Shown: positions 15,805 to 24,442, counted from the first letter of the stretch. The stretch is 52,025 nt of DNA from an uncultured Porphyromonadaceae bacterium (GCA_900541835.1 UQLL01000018.1:1-52025); one strand, 5' to 3'. Numbers and translations are program-made. The notes: generated from the letters alone by a model not told the origin.

Positions 15805-16431
15805 GTGAAACGCCCCATTCTCCTCATACTCGCCCTGGCGGCCATCTGCGCGGCCTTCGCGCAGGTGCGCATCAACGAAGACGGCCAGGCCGAAGTCGTC
15901 CCCAGCCCATACAAGGGATACTACCACTTCGTGGATAAGTACGGCGACTCCGTGCGCATGACCGTCTTCAAGGACTTCTACGTCTACGCCCCCCTCAAGT
16001 TCCGCAATAAGAAAGACGAGGAGTTCTACTGGCGCACCGTGCGTGACGTCCGCAAGACCCTCCCCTACGCCAAGCTCGCCTACTCTACCCTGGTTGAGAC
16101 CTACGAGTATATACAGACCATCCCCGACGCCCGGCAGCGCCAGGAGCACCTCAAGCGCCTGGAGAAGGACATATTCAACCGCTACAAGCCCGTCATCAAG
16201 TCTTTCACCAAGGGGCAGGGCAAAGTCCTCCTCAAGCTCATCAACCGCGAGACCAACCAGTCCTCGTACAATATAGTAAAAGCCTTCCTGGGCAGCTTCC
16301 GCGCGGGATTCTGGCAGACATTCGGCCGATTCTTCGGCATGAACATGAAGGTGGGCTTCAACCCCGGGAAGAGCCGCGAGGACGCCGTCATCGACCGCGT
16401 CGCAACCCTTATCGAGCAAGGAACGTTATAG
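15805..16431 (+). CDS. DUF4294 secreted protein (208 aa)
   Basis: A GTG start, a signal peptide (MKRPILLILALAAICAAFA) and a single DUF4294 domain seen by its conserved run KDEEFYWRTVRDVRKTLPYAKL and the later FTKGQGKVLLKLINRETNQS. The family is restricted largely to Bacteroidetes and has no known function. The basic, helix-rich mature part and lack of lipobox point to a periplasmic protein. The next gene starts 21 bp downstream, so the two are probably co-expressed with rnpA-yidD. Confidence 0.8.
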   Translation: MKRPILLILALAAICAAFAQVRINEDGQAEVVPSPYKGYYHFVDKYGDSVRMTVFKDFYVYAPLKFRNKKDEEFYWRTVRDVRKTLPYAKLAYSTLVETYEYIQTIPDARQRQEHLKRLEKDIFNRYKPVIKSFTKGQGKVLLKLINRETNQSSYNIVKAFLGSFRAGFWQTFGRFFGMNMKVGFNPGKSREDAVIDRVATLIEQGTL

Positions 16432-16452
16432 AATAGAACCAAGGAAACAGAT

Positions 16453-16947
16453 ATGAAGAAACTACTCACCATACTCGCACTGCTGGTGGCGGTCGTCGTC
16501 ACCGGCCGCGCCCAGACCGAGATCCCCGCCGACAGCGTGGCCGACACGCCGGCAGCCCCGGCGCTCGACTCACAGTTCGACTTCGGCGCCTACAAAGTCT
16601 CCGCCCCCGCCGGGCTCTTGTCCACTCCGCCGGCCAACGGCACATACCAGGCCATGCTCCCCGGCACCACCTTCCGCCTCGTGGCAATGGTAGTCGACGG
16701 CAAGGCACGCAAGCTCCGCGACCTGGCAGCCAACGGCGCCAAGTCCCTGCGTCTCGACCCCGACAAGCTCAAGGAAGTCAGGGACGCCGGGTTCGACGGA
16801 CACATGGTCACCGACCGCCGCGGCGACCTCCTCGTCACCTACGCATTGCTGCGCGACGGCAACAAGCTCGTCACACTCGTCGTCACCGAGCCCGAGACGC
16901 TCCAGCCCCTCGGCCCCCGGGTGGTGCAGTCACTCGCCAGGAACTGA
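16453..16947 (+). CDS. Secreted hypothetical protein (164 aa)
   Basis: Not recognised. A clear signal peptide (MKKLLTILALLVAVVVTGRAQ) is followed by a Pro/Ala-rich linker and an alternating-strand domain (TFRLVAMVVDGKARKLRDLAAN; DLLVTYALLRDGNKLVTLVVTE). Its last base is the first base of the rnpA ATG, a one-base overlap that ties it to the RNase P operon. It is probably periplasmic. I make no functional claim. Confidence 0.65.
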   Translation: MKKLLTILALLVAVVVTGRAQTEIPADSVADTPAAPALDSQFDFGAYKVSAPAGLLSTPPANGTYQAMLPGTTFRLVAMVVDGKARKLRDLAANGAKSLRLDPDKLKEVRDAGFDGHMVTDRRGDLLVTYALLRDGNKLVTLVVTEPETLQPLGPRVVQSLARN

Positions 16948-17393
16948 TGGAGCAGACCTCGGTGCGGTACAAGCTGCCCAAGCCCTGCCGGCTCAGGCTC
17001 AAGAGCCTTGTCGACCCCCTGTTCGCCAAAGGCAAGAGCGAGTACGCCTACCCGCTGCGGCTGGTGTGGCGCGCCGCCGGCGCCGACGACATGGCGCACG
17101 TCCTGCCCCGCGGAAGCTCCGTGACCGTCGGCAAGGTTCAGCTGCTCGTCTCCATTCCCAAGCGCAAGCAGCGCCGGGCCGTGGACCGAGTCCTGTTGCG
17201 CCGACGCGTCCGCGACGCCTACCGGCACCTCCTCCCCGCCTTCGAGGCACGCGTGAGCAAGCGCCCCGACATCGCCACACTCTCCCTGGCCGTAGTGTAT
17301 ATCTCCTCCGAGATAGAGTCCCAGGCCAAGATCAGCGAGCGCCTGGGCAAGCTCTTCGACGCCCTCTGCTCCAAGCTCGAACTCCCCCAATGA
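16947..17393 (+). CDS. rnpA: Ribonuclease P protein component
   Basis: Basic protein subunit of RNase P, which matures tRNA 5' ends. The RNR-type motif appears as RAVDRVLLRRRVRDAYRHLLP near residues 73-93, with the KLPKPCRLRLKS start and a preceding central-cleft strand. At 148 residues it is slightly long with an extended C-terminal tail. It overlaps yidD by 4 bp, the almost universal rnpA-yidD pairing. rpmH, often next to rnpA, is not here. Confidence 0.93.
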   Translation: MEQTSVRYKLPKPCRLRLKSLVDPLFAKGKSEYAYPLRLVWRAAGADDMAHVLPRGSSVTVGKVQLLVSIPKRKQRRAVDRVLLRRRVRDAYRHLLPAFEARVSKRPDIATLSLAVVYISSEIESQAKISERLGKLFDALCSKLELPQ

Positions 17394-17620
17394 AGACCCT
17401 CGGCCGTCTCATAGGGTGGCTGCTGATTCTGCCCATACGCCTCTACCAGCTGTGCATCTCGCCGCTGCTGCCGTCCTCGTGCCGCTTCACCCCCACCTGC
17501 AGCCAGTACGCCATCGAGGCCATCCGCCGCCACGGACCCTTACGCGGCCTCTGGCTCGCCCTGCGCCGCATTCTCCGCTGCCATCCCTGGGGCGGCAGCG
17601 GCTACGACCCCGTGCCGTGA
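17390..17620 (+). CDS. yidD: Membrane protein insertion efficiency factor YidD
   Basis: A 76-residue member of the YidD family. Signature: LPIRLYQLCISPLLPSSCRFTPTCSQYAIEAIRRHG with the conserved CRFxPTCSxYA, then WGGSGYDPVP. It contains an N-terminal amphipathic or membrane helix and assists the YidC/Sec insertion route. The start at 17390 overlaps the rnpA stop. Confidence 0.95.
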   Translation: MKTLGRLIGWLLILPIRLYQLCISPLLPSSCRFTPTCSQYAIEAIRRHGPLRGLWLALRRILRCHPWGGSGYDPVP

Positions 17621-17655
17621 GGCGTGTCTTGACCACCATTATAGCGATTGATACT

Positions 17656-18297
17656 ATGCTACTCGACATCCACAGCCACCGTGCCGCTCCCTACCCGCAG
17701 GGCGTCGTCAGCGAGGAGCCGCAGCCCGGCTTCCGGCCCCTCGACGGCCAGTCCTGCTCCCTGGGTCTGCATCCCTGGCACAGCGACTCCCCCGATGCCG
17801 ACGCCATCCTCGACCGTGTGCGGCAGCTCGCCGCACGGCCCTGCGTAGCCGCCATCGGCGAATGCGGCGTCGACCCCGGTCGGGGCGCACCCCTCTACCG
17901 CCAGCTGTTGCAGTTCAAGCGCCAGGTGGAAATCTCCGAGACCATCGGTAAGCCCCTGGTGATACACGCCGTCAAGGCCGCCGACACCATCATCGGCGTG
18001 CGCACCGATCTCGCCGCCACACGCCCCTGGGCCATCCACGGCTTCCGCGGCAAGCCCACCGTGGCACAGATGTACCTGCGCGCCGGACTCTGGCTCAGCT
18101 TCGGCGAGCGCTTCAACCCCGCCGCCCTGCGAGCCATGCCGCGCGACCGCATCCTCGCCGAGACCGACGACTCGCGGCTTACGATACAGCAGATCCTGGC
18201 CTTGCAGGCCCGGGCCCTCGGCATCCCCGCGGCCGAGTACACTGCCATGATAGCCGCCAACACTGCCCGCTTCCTCGGCATTTGCGAGATAGGATAG
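17656..18297 (+). CDS. TatD-family metal-dependent hydrolase
   Basis: A 213-residue TIM-barrel hydrolase of the TatD/YcfH type, probably a DNase or related phosphoesterase in the cytoplasm. Metal ligands are visible: DIHSH near residue 4, IGECGVD near 90, VIHAVKA near 118, IHGFRGK near 140 and AETDDS near 178. It is somewhat shorter than typical members (~255). The order rnpA-yidD-tatD is a known Bacteroidetes cluster. The restriction island begins directly after this gene. Confidence 0.85.
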   Translation: MLLDIHSHRAAPYPQGVVSEEPQPGFRPLDGQSCSLGLHPWHSDSPDADAILDRVRQLAARPCVAAIGECGVDPGRGAPLYRQLLQFKRQVEISETIGKPLVIHAVKAADTIIGVRTDLAATRPWAIHGFRGKPTVAQMYLRAGLWLSFGERFNPAALRAMPRDRILAETDDSRLTIQQILALQARALGIPAAEYTAMIAANTARFLGICEIG

Positions 18298-18491
18298 GGC
18301 GAATATGCAGCGGCGAGGCAGCCTATTGGCGCCATTGGGCTTATTGACCCTCAGTAAGTGATAAGAATTACATAAGCCTGATTTTGAAAACTCTCACGAA
18401 CAAGTATAAACTAATTTTTGGAACTTACTTATAGCTCGCCTTTTAAACTTATGGCATGGTTGGTTAGATATGGCGTTTTCAAAATTATTAT

Positions 18492-18499
18492 TAACTTTG
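18492..18499 (+). promoter_or_regulatory. -7 element abutting the methyltransferase start
   Basis: TAACTTTG at 18492-18499, with four bases between it and the ATG at 18504, the same spacing as at folA. No clear TTTG lies at the expected -33 distance. Transcription would begin at or next to the ATG, so a leaderless mRNA is predicted. Confidence 0.6.
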
Positions 18500-18503
18500 T
18501 AAA

Positions 18504-19475
18504 ATGTTTAGTTCGTATGAGATTTGTGCTGGAGCCGGTGGACAAGCGTTGGGCTTGGAACAAGCCGGTTTTCGTCATGTAAAACTGATTGAATATGAAG
18601 CGGACTATTGTTCTTGTCTGAAACAAAACAGACCTTGCTGGGATGTTGAATGCAAAGATGTGCGTGATGTAAGCGCTAAACAATATAGAGGAGAAATAGA
18701 CTTGTTGGCAGGTGGAGTGCCATGCCCACCGTTTAGTATAGCGGGCAAAAAGTTGGGTCAAGAAGATGAACGAGATTTATTTCCGGAAATATTGCGGCTG
18801 GCAAAAGAAATCATGCCTAAAACTGTGATGGTTGAGAATGTCAGAGGTCTTCTTGATTCAAAATTTGATGATTATAGAGAATCGATAATACATAGGTTAA
18901 ATTCATTGGGTTATAACGTGCATGTAAAACTTCTTCATGCATCGGACTTTGGTGTATCACAACTCCGGCCAAGAGTCGTGTTTGTAGGTATCAGAACGGA
19001 TTTGGAGGATGTTTTCACGTTCCCTGTAAAATCAGAACAAGCCATAGTGCCGATTGGAGAACTTTTATATGACCTGATGGCGGCAAACGGGTGGAATGGC
19101 GTGAATGAATGGAGGGATAAGGCCAATAACATTGCTCCCACATTAGTGGGTGGAAGCAAAAAGCACGGAGGGCCTGATCTTGGACCAACAAGAGCAAAAC
19201 GTGCCTGGGCTGAGATGGGGGTTGACGGCAAGGGTGTGGCGAACCATGCTCCTCTACCTGATTTTGAAGGAATGCCGAGGTTGACGCCAAGAATGCTTGC
19301 AAGGATTCAAGGATTTCCGGATGATTGGGATTTCGGCAATAAGAAGACATCGGCATGTCGCATGATAGGAAATGCGTTTCCTCCACCTGTGGCAAAGGCT
19401 GTCGGTCAACAAATAATTAAAGTACTCGAATATAATGAATGCATTGATAGAAAAGGCAAGAAAACAATATCATAG
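18504..19475 (+). CDS. DNA (cytosine-5) methyltransferase of an NgoMIV-type system
   Basis: Protects host DNA by m5C methylation. Motif I EICAGAGGQALGLEQAG starts at residue 6, motif IV is GGVPCPPFSIAGKK with the catalytic Cys, motif VI is MVENVRGL, motif VIII is QLRPRVVFVGIR, and motifs IX-X are RMLARIQGFPDDW / CRMIGNAFPPPVAKAVG. The variable target-recognition stretch lies near residues 205-250. At 323 residues it is complete. Motif I leaves no room for a later start, so ATG 18504 stands. The 3' end overlaps the endonuclease start by 41 bp. Target GCCGGC is inferred from the partner enzyme. Confidence 0.93.
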   Translation: MFSSYEICAGAGGQALGLEQAGFRHVKLIEYEADYCSCLKQNRPCWDVECKDVRDVSAKQYRGEIDLLAGGVPCPPFSIAGKKLGQEDERDLFPEILRLAKEIMPKTVMVENVRGLLDSKFDDYRESIIHRLNSLGYNVHVKLLHASDFGVSQLRPRVVFVGIRTDLEDVFTFPVKSEQAIVPIGELLYDLMAANGWNGVNEWRDKANNIAPTLVGGSKKHGGPDLGPTRAKRAWAEMGVDGKGVANHAPLPDFEGMPRLTPRMLARIQGFPDDWDFGNKKTSACRMIGNAFPPPVAKAVGQQIIKVLEYNECIDRKGKKTIS

Positions 19476-20292
19476 AAACATTATTGAAAGAGGAATTCTT
19501 ACGATTGATGCCAAAGGAATTCCCAGTAATGCGGATAAGTCGTCAAGACTGTCCAAAGAAATTGCGTTAAAAATTGCAAGTGCGCTGATGGCTGAAGAAC
19601 ATGAAAAATGTCAAGGGCAGACATCAGGCACTAAATTCGAGACAGTAAATGTTGATTTTTTAGTCAACACTTTTATATGTCTTCAAAAATTGCGACCGGG
19701 CAAATGGCATGTGGAAAAATTAGGAAATCGGAATTCGATTAAGACATCTTCTTTCGTACAGTATGAGCACTTGGAATATCTTTCAAATCTGACGAGGAGT
19801 GACATAAAACTTGCTTCAAGCCTTGGCAACGACTATATGGTCGCACCGGATATTGTTATATTTCGGGAACCGGAAACCGATGAGTTCATAAACACTCCGG
19901 TTAAAATCGTCAGTGATGAGGTATCGACATATGCCAGCATAAGGTTGAGGGATAATAAACTGCCTATACTGCATGCTTCCATTTCCGCAAAATGGACCAT
20001 GAGGAGCGACAGAGCTCAAAACAGCAGGACAGAAGCATTGGGGCTGATTAGGAATCGTAAGGGACACCTTCCTCATATTGCAGTTATTACTGGTGAGCCG
20101 TTGCCGTCAAGACTGGCGTCATTGGCTTTGGGGACAGGAGATATAGATTGTCTGTATCACTTTGCTCTTTACGAGTTGATTGAAGCGGTCAAACAAACAG
20201 GAGCGGAAGATTCAATTGAACTCATGAATATTTTAATTGAAGGGAAAAGATTGAAAGATATCAGTGATCTTCCTTTGGATCTGGCTATTTAA
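19435..20292 (+). CDS. NgoMIV-family type II restriction endonuclease
   Basis: Predicted to cut GCCGGC. Near residues 183-200 the protein reads SAKWTMRSDRAQNSRTEA. The spacing Lys-x3-Arg-x-Asp-Arg-x6-Glu is exactly that of NgoMIV active-site Lys187 and Glu201 and of its CCGG-reading Arg191, Asp193, Arg194. An upstream acidic residue in the PDIVIF strand fits the family catalytic Asp. The C-terminal LPSRLASLALGTGDIDCLYHFALYEL is also characteristic. Length 285 is normal. Translation begins inside the methyltransferase gene, which would favour methylase-first expression. Confidence 0.9.
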   Translation: MNALIEKARKQYHRNIIERGILTIDAKGIPSNADKSSRLSKEIALKIASALMAEEHEKCQGQTSGTKFETVNVDFLVNTFICLQKLRPGKWHVEKLGNRNSIKTSSFVQYEHLEYLSNLTRSDIKLASSLGNDYMVAPDIVIFREPETDEFINTPVKIVSDEVSTYASIRLRDNKLPILHASISAKWTMRSDRAQNSRTEALGLIRNRKGHLPHIAVITGEPLPSRLASLALGTGDIDCLYHFALYELIEAVKQTGAEDSIELMNILIEGKRLKDISDLPLDLAI

Positions 20293-20366
20293 AACATTAA
20301 CCATCATATAGACAAAAGTAGACAAAAGGCGTAAGCTGATATAAACGCCATATCAGAATTTTTTGC

Positions 20367-20374
20367 TATCTTTG
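20367..20374 (+). promoter_or_regulatory. -7 element for psd
   Basis: TATCTTTG, 27 bases before the psd start at 20402. The -33 region is not consensus. It lies at the right edge of the restriction island and likely drives psd-pssA and downstream genes. Confidence 0.55.
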
Positions 20375-20401
20375 CGGCGAATTGTACCCGCAGAGCCGAA
20401 C

Positions 20402-21121
20402 ATGAAGCACAGGCACATCAAAATCAAGATCCACCACGAGGGCACCAACATCCTGGTGCTCCTGGCGCTCATGCTCGTCGCCGTCAACGTCCCCGCCTGG
20501 CTCTTCCTGCCCCCGCAGACCTGGCTGGCGCCCATCTGCACGGCCATCTCCGCCGTCGTCTATGGTTTCGTCTTCAACTTCTTCCGCTGCCCGGCCCGCC
20601 ACTACCAGGGCGAGAGGGACGGCATGGTCATCTCCTCGGTCGACGGCAAGGTAGTCGCCATCGAGGAAGTAGACGAGAACGAGTACCTCCACTCCCGCGC
20701 CATCATGGTCAGCGTCTTCATGTCGCCTCTCAATGTGCACGCCAACTGGTTTCCGGCCCAGGGCAAGGTCGAGTACGTCAAGCACCACTCCGGGCGCTTC
20801 CTGTCGGCGTACCTCCCCAAGGCCAGCACCGAGAACGAGCGCTCCACCATCGGCATCCTCGCCGACTGCGGACGCCGCCTGACGGTGCGCCAGGTGGCCG
20901 GAGCCATGGCACGACGCATCGTCACATACGCTCGCCGGGGAGCAGAGGCCGACATCGACCAGCACCTGGGATTCATCAAGTTCGGATCGCGCGTCGACAT
21001 CTATCTCCCCCTCGACAGCGTTATACTGGTACGCATCGGCGACCGCACACGCGGCGACATCACACCCCTGGCGCGCCTCAAGGACAATTGCAATGTACAG
21101 GGCCAAGCCACCGGTAAGTAA
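20402..21121 (+). CDS. psd: Phosphatidylserine decarboxylase
   Basis: Converts phosphatidylserine to phosphatidylethanolamine at the membrane. The 239-residue proenzyme has two N-terminal hydrophobic segments. It carries conserved SSVDGKVVAIEEV and VSVFMSPLNVHANWFP, and near the C-terminus the self-cleavage site GFIKFGSRVDIYLP, where Ser becomes the pyruvoyl group. The FGS form is normal for the short prokaryotic type. The in-frame codons upstream lie at or before the -7 box, so ATG 20402 is chosen. pssA follows after 41 bp. Confidence 0.95.
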   Translation: MKHRHIKIKIHHEGTNILVLLALMLVAVNVPAWLFLPPQTWLAPICTAISAVVYGFVFNFFRCPARHYQGERDGMVISSVDGKVVAIEEVDENEYLHSRAIMVSVFMSPLNVHANWFPAQGKVEYVKHHSGRFLSAYLPKASTENERSTIGILADCGRRLTVRQVAGAMARRIVTYARRGAEADIDQHLGFIKFGSRVDIYLPLDSVILVRIGDRTRGDITPLARLKDNCNVQGQATGK

Positions 21122-21162
21122 TTGCCGACGATGCTTTACATTGTACATTAAAGATTGATGAA

Positions 21163-21867
21163 ATGAACTGCATAAAGCGCAACATACCCAACGCCATCAC
21201 GTGCCTGAACGTAGTCTCGGGCACTTTCGCCGTCCTGGCAGCCCTGCACGGCAACGCTCCCTGGTGGGGCCTGACGGCGCTGCAGTGGGCGTGGATCCTG
21301 GTCGGCGTGGCCGCCGTGGCCGACTTCTGCGACGGCCTCGCCGCGCGCGCCCTCCGCGCCTACTCGCCGCTCGGCAAGGAACTCGACTCCCTGTGCGACC
21401 TCGTCAGCTTCGGCCTCGCGCCCGCCGTCATCACCGCCCAGGTCATCCTGCTCAACGGCGGCGCCCCCTGGCTGGCCTGGTGCACGCCCCTCATAGCCGT
21501 CTGCGGCGCACTCCGCCTGGCACGCTTCAACGTAGCGCCCGAGGACAACTCCGCCTTCACAGGCCTCCCCATACCCGCCAACGCCATCTTCTGGGTCGGC
21601 TTCGCCGCCTGGTACGCCGACATGGGAATGATGCCGACGTGGCTGACCCTGGCCTGCCTCCTCCTCTTCTCCTGGCTCATGGTCAGCCCCCTGCGCCTGT
21701 TCACCCTCAAGTTCAGGACCTGGGGCTGGCGCGGCAACGCACACCGCTGGACCCTCATCGCCGCCGCCCCGCTGCTCGTGCTCTGCGCCGGCGTGGCCGG
21801 GCTCATGTGGACCATCGTCTTCTACGTCGCACTCTCCGCCGCGCTCCAGGCAAAAATACGCAAGTGA
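21163..21867 (+). CDS. pssA: CDP-diacylglycerol-serine O-phosphatidyltransferase
   Basis: Makes phosphatidylserine from CDP-diacylglycerol and serine, supplying the substrate of the upstream decarboxylase. The CDP-alcohol phosphotransferase motif DG-x2-AR-x8-G-x3-D-x3-D is complete in DFCDGLAARALRAYSPLGKELDSLCD near residues 50-75. The 234-residue protein is otherwise a run of six to eight membrane helices. One base overlaps the next gene. Confidence 0.94.
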   Translation: MNCIKRNIPNAITCLNVVSGTFAVLAALHGNAPWWGLTALQWAWILVGVAAVADFCDGLAARALRAYSPLGKELDSLCDLVSFGLAPAVITAQVILLNGGAPWLAWCTPLIAVCGALRLARFNVAPEDNSAFTGLPIPANAIFWVGFAAWYADMGMMPTWLTLACLLLFSWLMVSPLRLFTLKFRTWGWRGNAHRWTLIAAAPLLVLCAGVAGLMWTIVFYVALSAALQAKIRK

Positions 21868-22283
21868 TGGGATACGCATTAATAATACTGCTGGTGGTGG
21901 CGTACCTGGTGGTCGTCTGGCTTCGCCGCCATCCCGAGAAAGTGCAGATGTGGGTGGCGCGGCGCATGATGCGCCACATGCAGAAGCAGGCACGCCGGCA
22001 GCAGGCACAGGCCGAGTCCGAGCAGCCTGGCCGCCGGGAGGTCTATGAACGCGCCAGCCGCCGGCGCCCCCGTTCGCGCCAGGAGCACATCATACCTCCC
22101 GAATACGCCGAGGACGTCCACTTCACCGAAGTGCGCACCTACAGCAGCGACACCGACGTCGACGCCAGCTTCCGCACCCCCGGCGCTTCCGCCCGCGTCC
22201 AGGTAGAGGAGCAGGTCAGCGACGTCGAGTGGACCGATATCCTCCCCGACGGCCGTCCCGGCAAGCGCCACAAAGTAAAATGA
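21867..22283 (+). CDS. DUF4834 membrane-anchored protein (138 aa)
   Basis: A single N-terminal helix (MGYALIILLVVAYLVVVWL) is followed by a highly basic, Gln/Arg-rich cytoplasmic stretch and a C-terminal acidic motif containing VSDVEWTDI. This matches the DUF4834 family, which follows the psd-pssA genes in Bacteroidetes. Function is unknown. Conserved linkage suggests a role with phospholipid synthesis. It overlaps both neighbours (1 and 4 bp). Confidence 0.78.
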   Translation: MGYALIILLVVAYLVVVWLRRHPEKVQMWVARRMMRHMQKQARRQQAQAESEQPGRREVYERASRRRPRSRQEHIIPPEYAEDVHFTEVRTYSSDTDVDASFRTPGASARVQVEEQVSDVEWTDILPDGRPGKRHKVK

Positions 22284-23143
22284 AGACTCTCTACGTCAGT
22301 GACCTGGACGGCACCCTGATGGATGCCAGGGCGCAGGTAAGCCCCGTCAGCCGCCGCATGCTCAACGAAGCCATCGCCGCCGGCGCCCTGTTCACCATCG
22401 CCACCGCCCGCACCCCCGCCACCGTCTCCGCCATTCTCCAGGGCATCGACATGCGCCTCGACGCCATCGTCATGACCGGCGCCGCCCGCTGGAACCCACG
22501 CACAGGCCTCTACAGCCATGTCTGCCACTTCCCCGCACACCTTGCCCGGGCCATCATCCAGGCCATGCTACGCTGTCGGTACCCCGCGTTCATCTACACC
22601 CTGACCGACAATCTCATACACATCTACCGCGTCGGCCCCATGACAGAACCCGAGAAAGAGTTCATCGCCTGGCGCGAGCACACCCCCTACAAGCGCGTCG
22701 AGTTCGACATCTCCGAATCCGGCGACCCCTGGGCCGGACCCCTCCCGGACCCCGCCGACGTCGTCCTCTTCTACTCCCTCCAGCCCATGGAGCGCCTCGA
22801 GGCCTTCTACCCCGAAATCGAGAAAGTCGCACCCGGCGTCAACGCCCTCCACTACATCGACGGCGACCCCAACAACATCAGCCGCGGCCTCGGCACGCTC
22901 GAGATCTTTGCCCCCGACGCCACCAAGGCCAACGCCGTCCGCCGGCTCGCACGCGACCTCGGCGTAGACCGGACGGTCGTCTTCGGCGACAATGTCAACG
23001 ACCTCTCCATGCTCCGCTCCGCCGACGTCGCCATCGCCCCCGAAAACGCCATCCCGCAGGTCAGGGCCCTGGCCGACAAGGTTATAGGCCACCACGCCGA
23101 CGATGCCGTGGCCCGATACATCCTTCAGCACACACAAGCATGA
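22280..23143 (+). CDS. HAD-superfamily (Cof-type) hydrolase
   Basis: A 287-residue HAD subfamily IIB phosphatase. Motif I is VSDLDGTLMD near residue 7 with the nucleophile Asp. Motif II is FTIATARTP, motif III Lys is in APDATKANAVRRL, and motif IV is VVFGDNVNDLSMLRSADVAIAPENA. An alpha/beta cap lies between. Such enzymes dephosphorylate small sugar or nucleotide phosphates; the substrate is not predictable. It is coupled by ATGA overlaps on both sides. Confidence 0.9.
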   Translation: MKTLYVSDLDGTLMDARAQVSPVSRRMLNEAIAAGALFTIATARTPATVSAILQGIDMRLDAIVMTGAARWNPRTGLYSHVCHFPAHLARAIIQAMLRCRYPAFIYTLTDNLIHIYRVGPMTEPEKEFIAWREHTPYKRVEFDISESGDPWAGPLPDPADVVLFYSLQPMERLEAFYPEIEKVAPGVNALHYIDGDPNNISRGLGTLEIFAPDATKANAVRRLARDLGVDRTVVFGDNVNDLSMLRSADVAIAPENAIPQVRALADKVIGHHADDAVARYILQHTQA

Positions 23144-24378
23144 CACGCCTGCGCAAGCTCATAGACAACCGCCGCCTCGGCCGGATGCTCCTCCTCATAC
23201 TCGCCGTCGGGGCCATCGTCGCCTTCGTGCTCATCTCCAACTCACTGGTCAAGGACCTCGCCAAGCAGGAGCGCGAACGAATGCACATCTGGGCGCAGGC
23301 CACCGAGAAGCTCGCCCTCGCACAGCCCGACGAGGATATCGAGTTCCTCCTCAGCATCATATCCCAGAACAACACCATCCCCGTGATGGTCACCGACACC
23401 GCCCGTCACATCCTCCAGTTCCGCAACTACGAGTTCCCCGAGCCCGTGTCGGCCGACACCTACAGTTACGACCAGCTCTCTCCCCGCAACCAGCACTGGC
23501 TCGACAAGCGCCTGAGCTCCGCCGCCGGCGACCGGCCCCTCGCACAGGTGGCCGCAACCAACCAGCATTTCATACCCCTGCGCGTCGGCATCGATGTCCA
23601 GTACATATTCTACGAGGACTCCATCCTGCTGCGCCGCCTCAGCTACTACCCCTACGTCCAGCTCGTGGTCATGATCCTGCTCGTGCTCATCCTCTACAGC
23701 GCCGTCGTCTACACCAAGCGCGCCGAGCAGAACCGCGTATGGGTGGGCCTGAGCAAGGAGACCGCCCACCAGCTCGGCACCCCCATCTCCTCCCTGATGG
23801 CCTGGACCGACTATCTCCGCGTGGCGGAGGGGGACCGCGACGCCACCGAGGAGGCCGCCACCGAAATGGACAAGGACGTCCGCCGACTCTCGACCATCGC
23901 CGACCGATTCTCCAAGATCGGCTCCGTGCCTGAGCTGAAGCTCGAATACCTCAACGCCGCCATCACGCGCTCACTCGAATACATGCGCTCTCGCGTGAGC
24001 GGCAAAGTCTCCATAAACCTCGACTTCGGGCCCGACGACTACCCCGTCAACCTATCCATGTCCCTTTTCGAGTGGGTCATGGAGAACCTCACCAAGAACG
24101 CTGTCGACGCCATGGAGGGCGCCGGACGCATCGACATCACCACCGGCGCCGACGACAAGAAGGTATGGGTGGAAGTCTCCGACACCGGCCGAGGCATACC
24201 CCGCAAGAACTTTAAGACCGTCTTCCGCCCCGGCTATACCACCAAGAAGCGCGGCTGGGGCCTCGGCCTGACATTAGTCAAGCGCATCATCGAGGAATAC
24301 CACGGCGGCCGCATCTACGTGCTCCGCTCCGAGCCGGGCCGCGGCACCACATTCCGCATCGACCTCCCCAAGGTTTGA
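23140..24378 (+). CDS. Orphan sensor histidine kinase
   Basis: A 412-residue membrane kinase: TM1 at residues 15-35, a ~150-residue periplasmic sensor, TM2 at 170-190. The dimerisation box GLSKETAHQLGTPISSLMAW carries the phospho-accepting His near 209, followed by the ATPase N box WVMENLTKNAVDAM, G1 DTGRGI, the F/G2 region TKKRGWGLGLTLVKRI and a C-terminal G-R-G-T-T-F box. No HAMP or receiver domain and no response regulator gene are adjacent. It is translationally coupled to the HAD gene at the end of the phospholipid operon, so it may sense envelope or lipid state (inference). Confidence 0.92.
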   Translation: MTRLRKLIDNRRLGRMLLLILAVGAIVAFVLISNSLVKDLAKQERERMHIWAQATEKLALAQPDEDIEFLLSIISQNNTIPVMVTDTARHILQFRNYEFPEPVSADTYSYDQLSPRNQHWLDKRLSSAAGDRPLAQVAATNQHFIPLRVGIDVQYIFYEDSILLRRLSYYPYVQLVVMILLVLILYSAVVYTKRAEQNRVWVGLSKETAHQLGTPISSLMAWTDYLRVAEGDRDATEEAATEMDKDVRRLSTIADRFSKIGSVPELKLEYLNAAITRSLEYMRSRVSGKVSINLDFGPDDYPVNLSMSLFEWVMENLTKNAVDAMEGAGRIDITTGADDKKVWVEVSDTGRGIPRKNFKTVFRPGYTTKKRGWGLGLTLVKRIIEEYHGGRIYVLRSEPGRGTTFRIDLPKV

Positions 24379-24442
24379 GGGGGCGGCATAAAGGCGCATC
24401 TGCACCCTTTCCGGCATCCCTCTCATCGATTATAGTTTCGAC

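Larger units (their letters stand above)
18298..20340. other. AT-rich restriction-modification island
   Basis: The GC-rich, Arg/Ala/Gly-codon-rich style of the neighbours changes abruptly to AT-rich sequence with AAA/GAA/ATT codons at about 18300 and reverts at the psd start. The block holds only a methyltransferase and its endonuclease. No integrase, IS or flanking direct repeat is evident. By eye the predicted target GCCGGC is absent inside it, though common in the flanking host DNA. Acquisition by horizontal transfer is inferred from composition. Confidence 0.75.
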
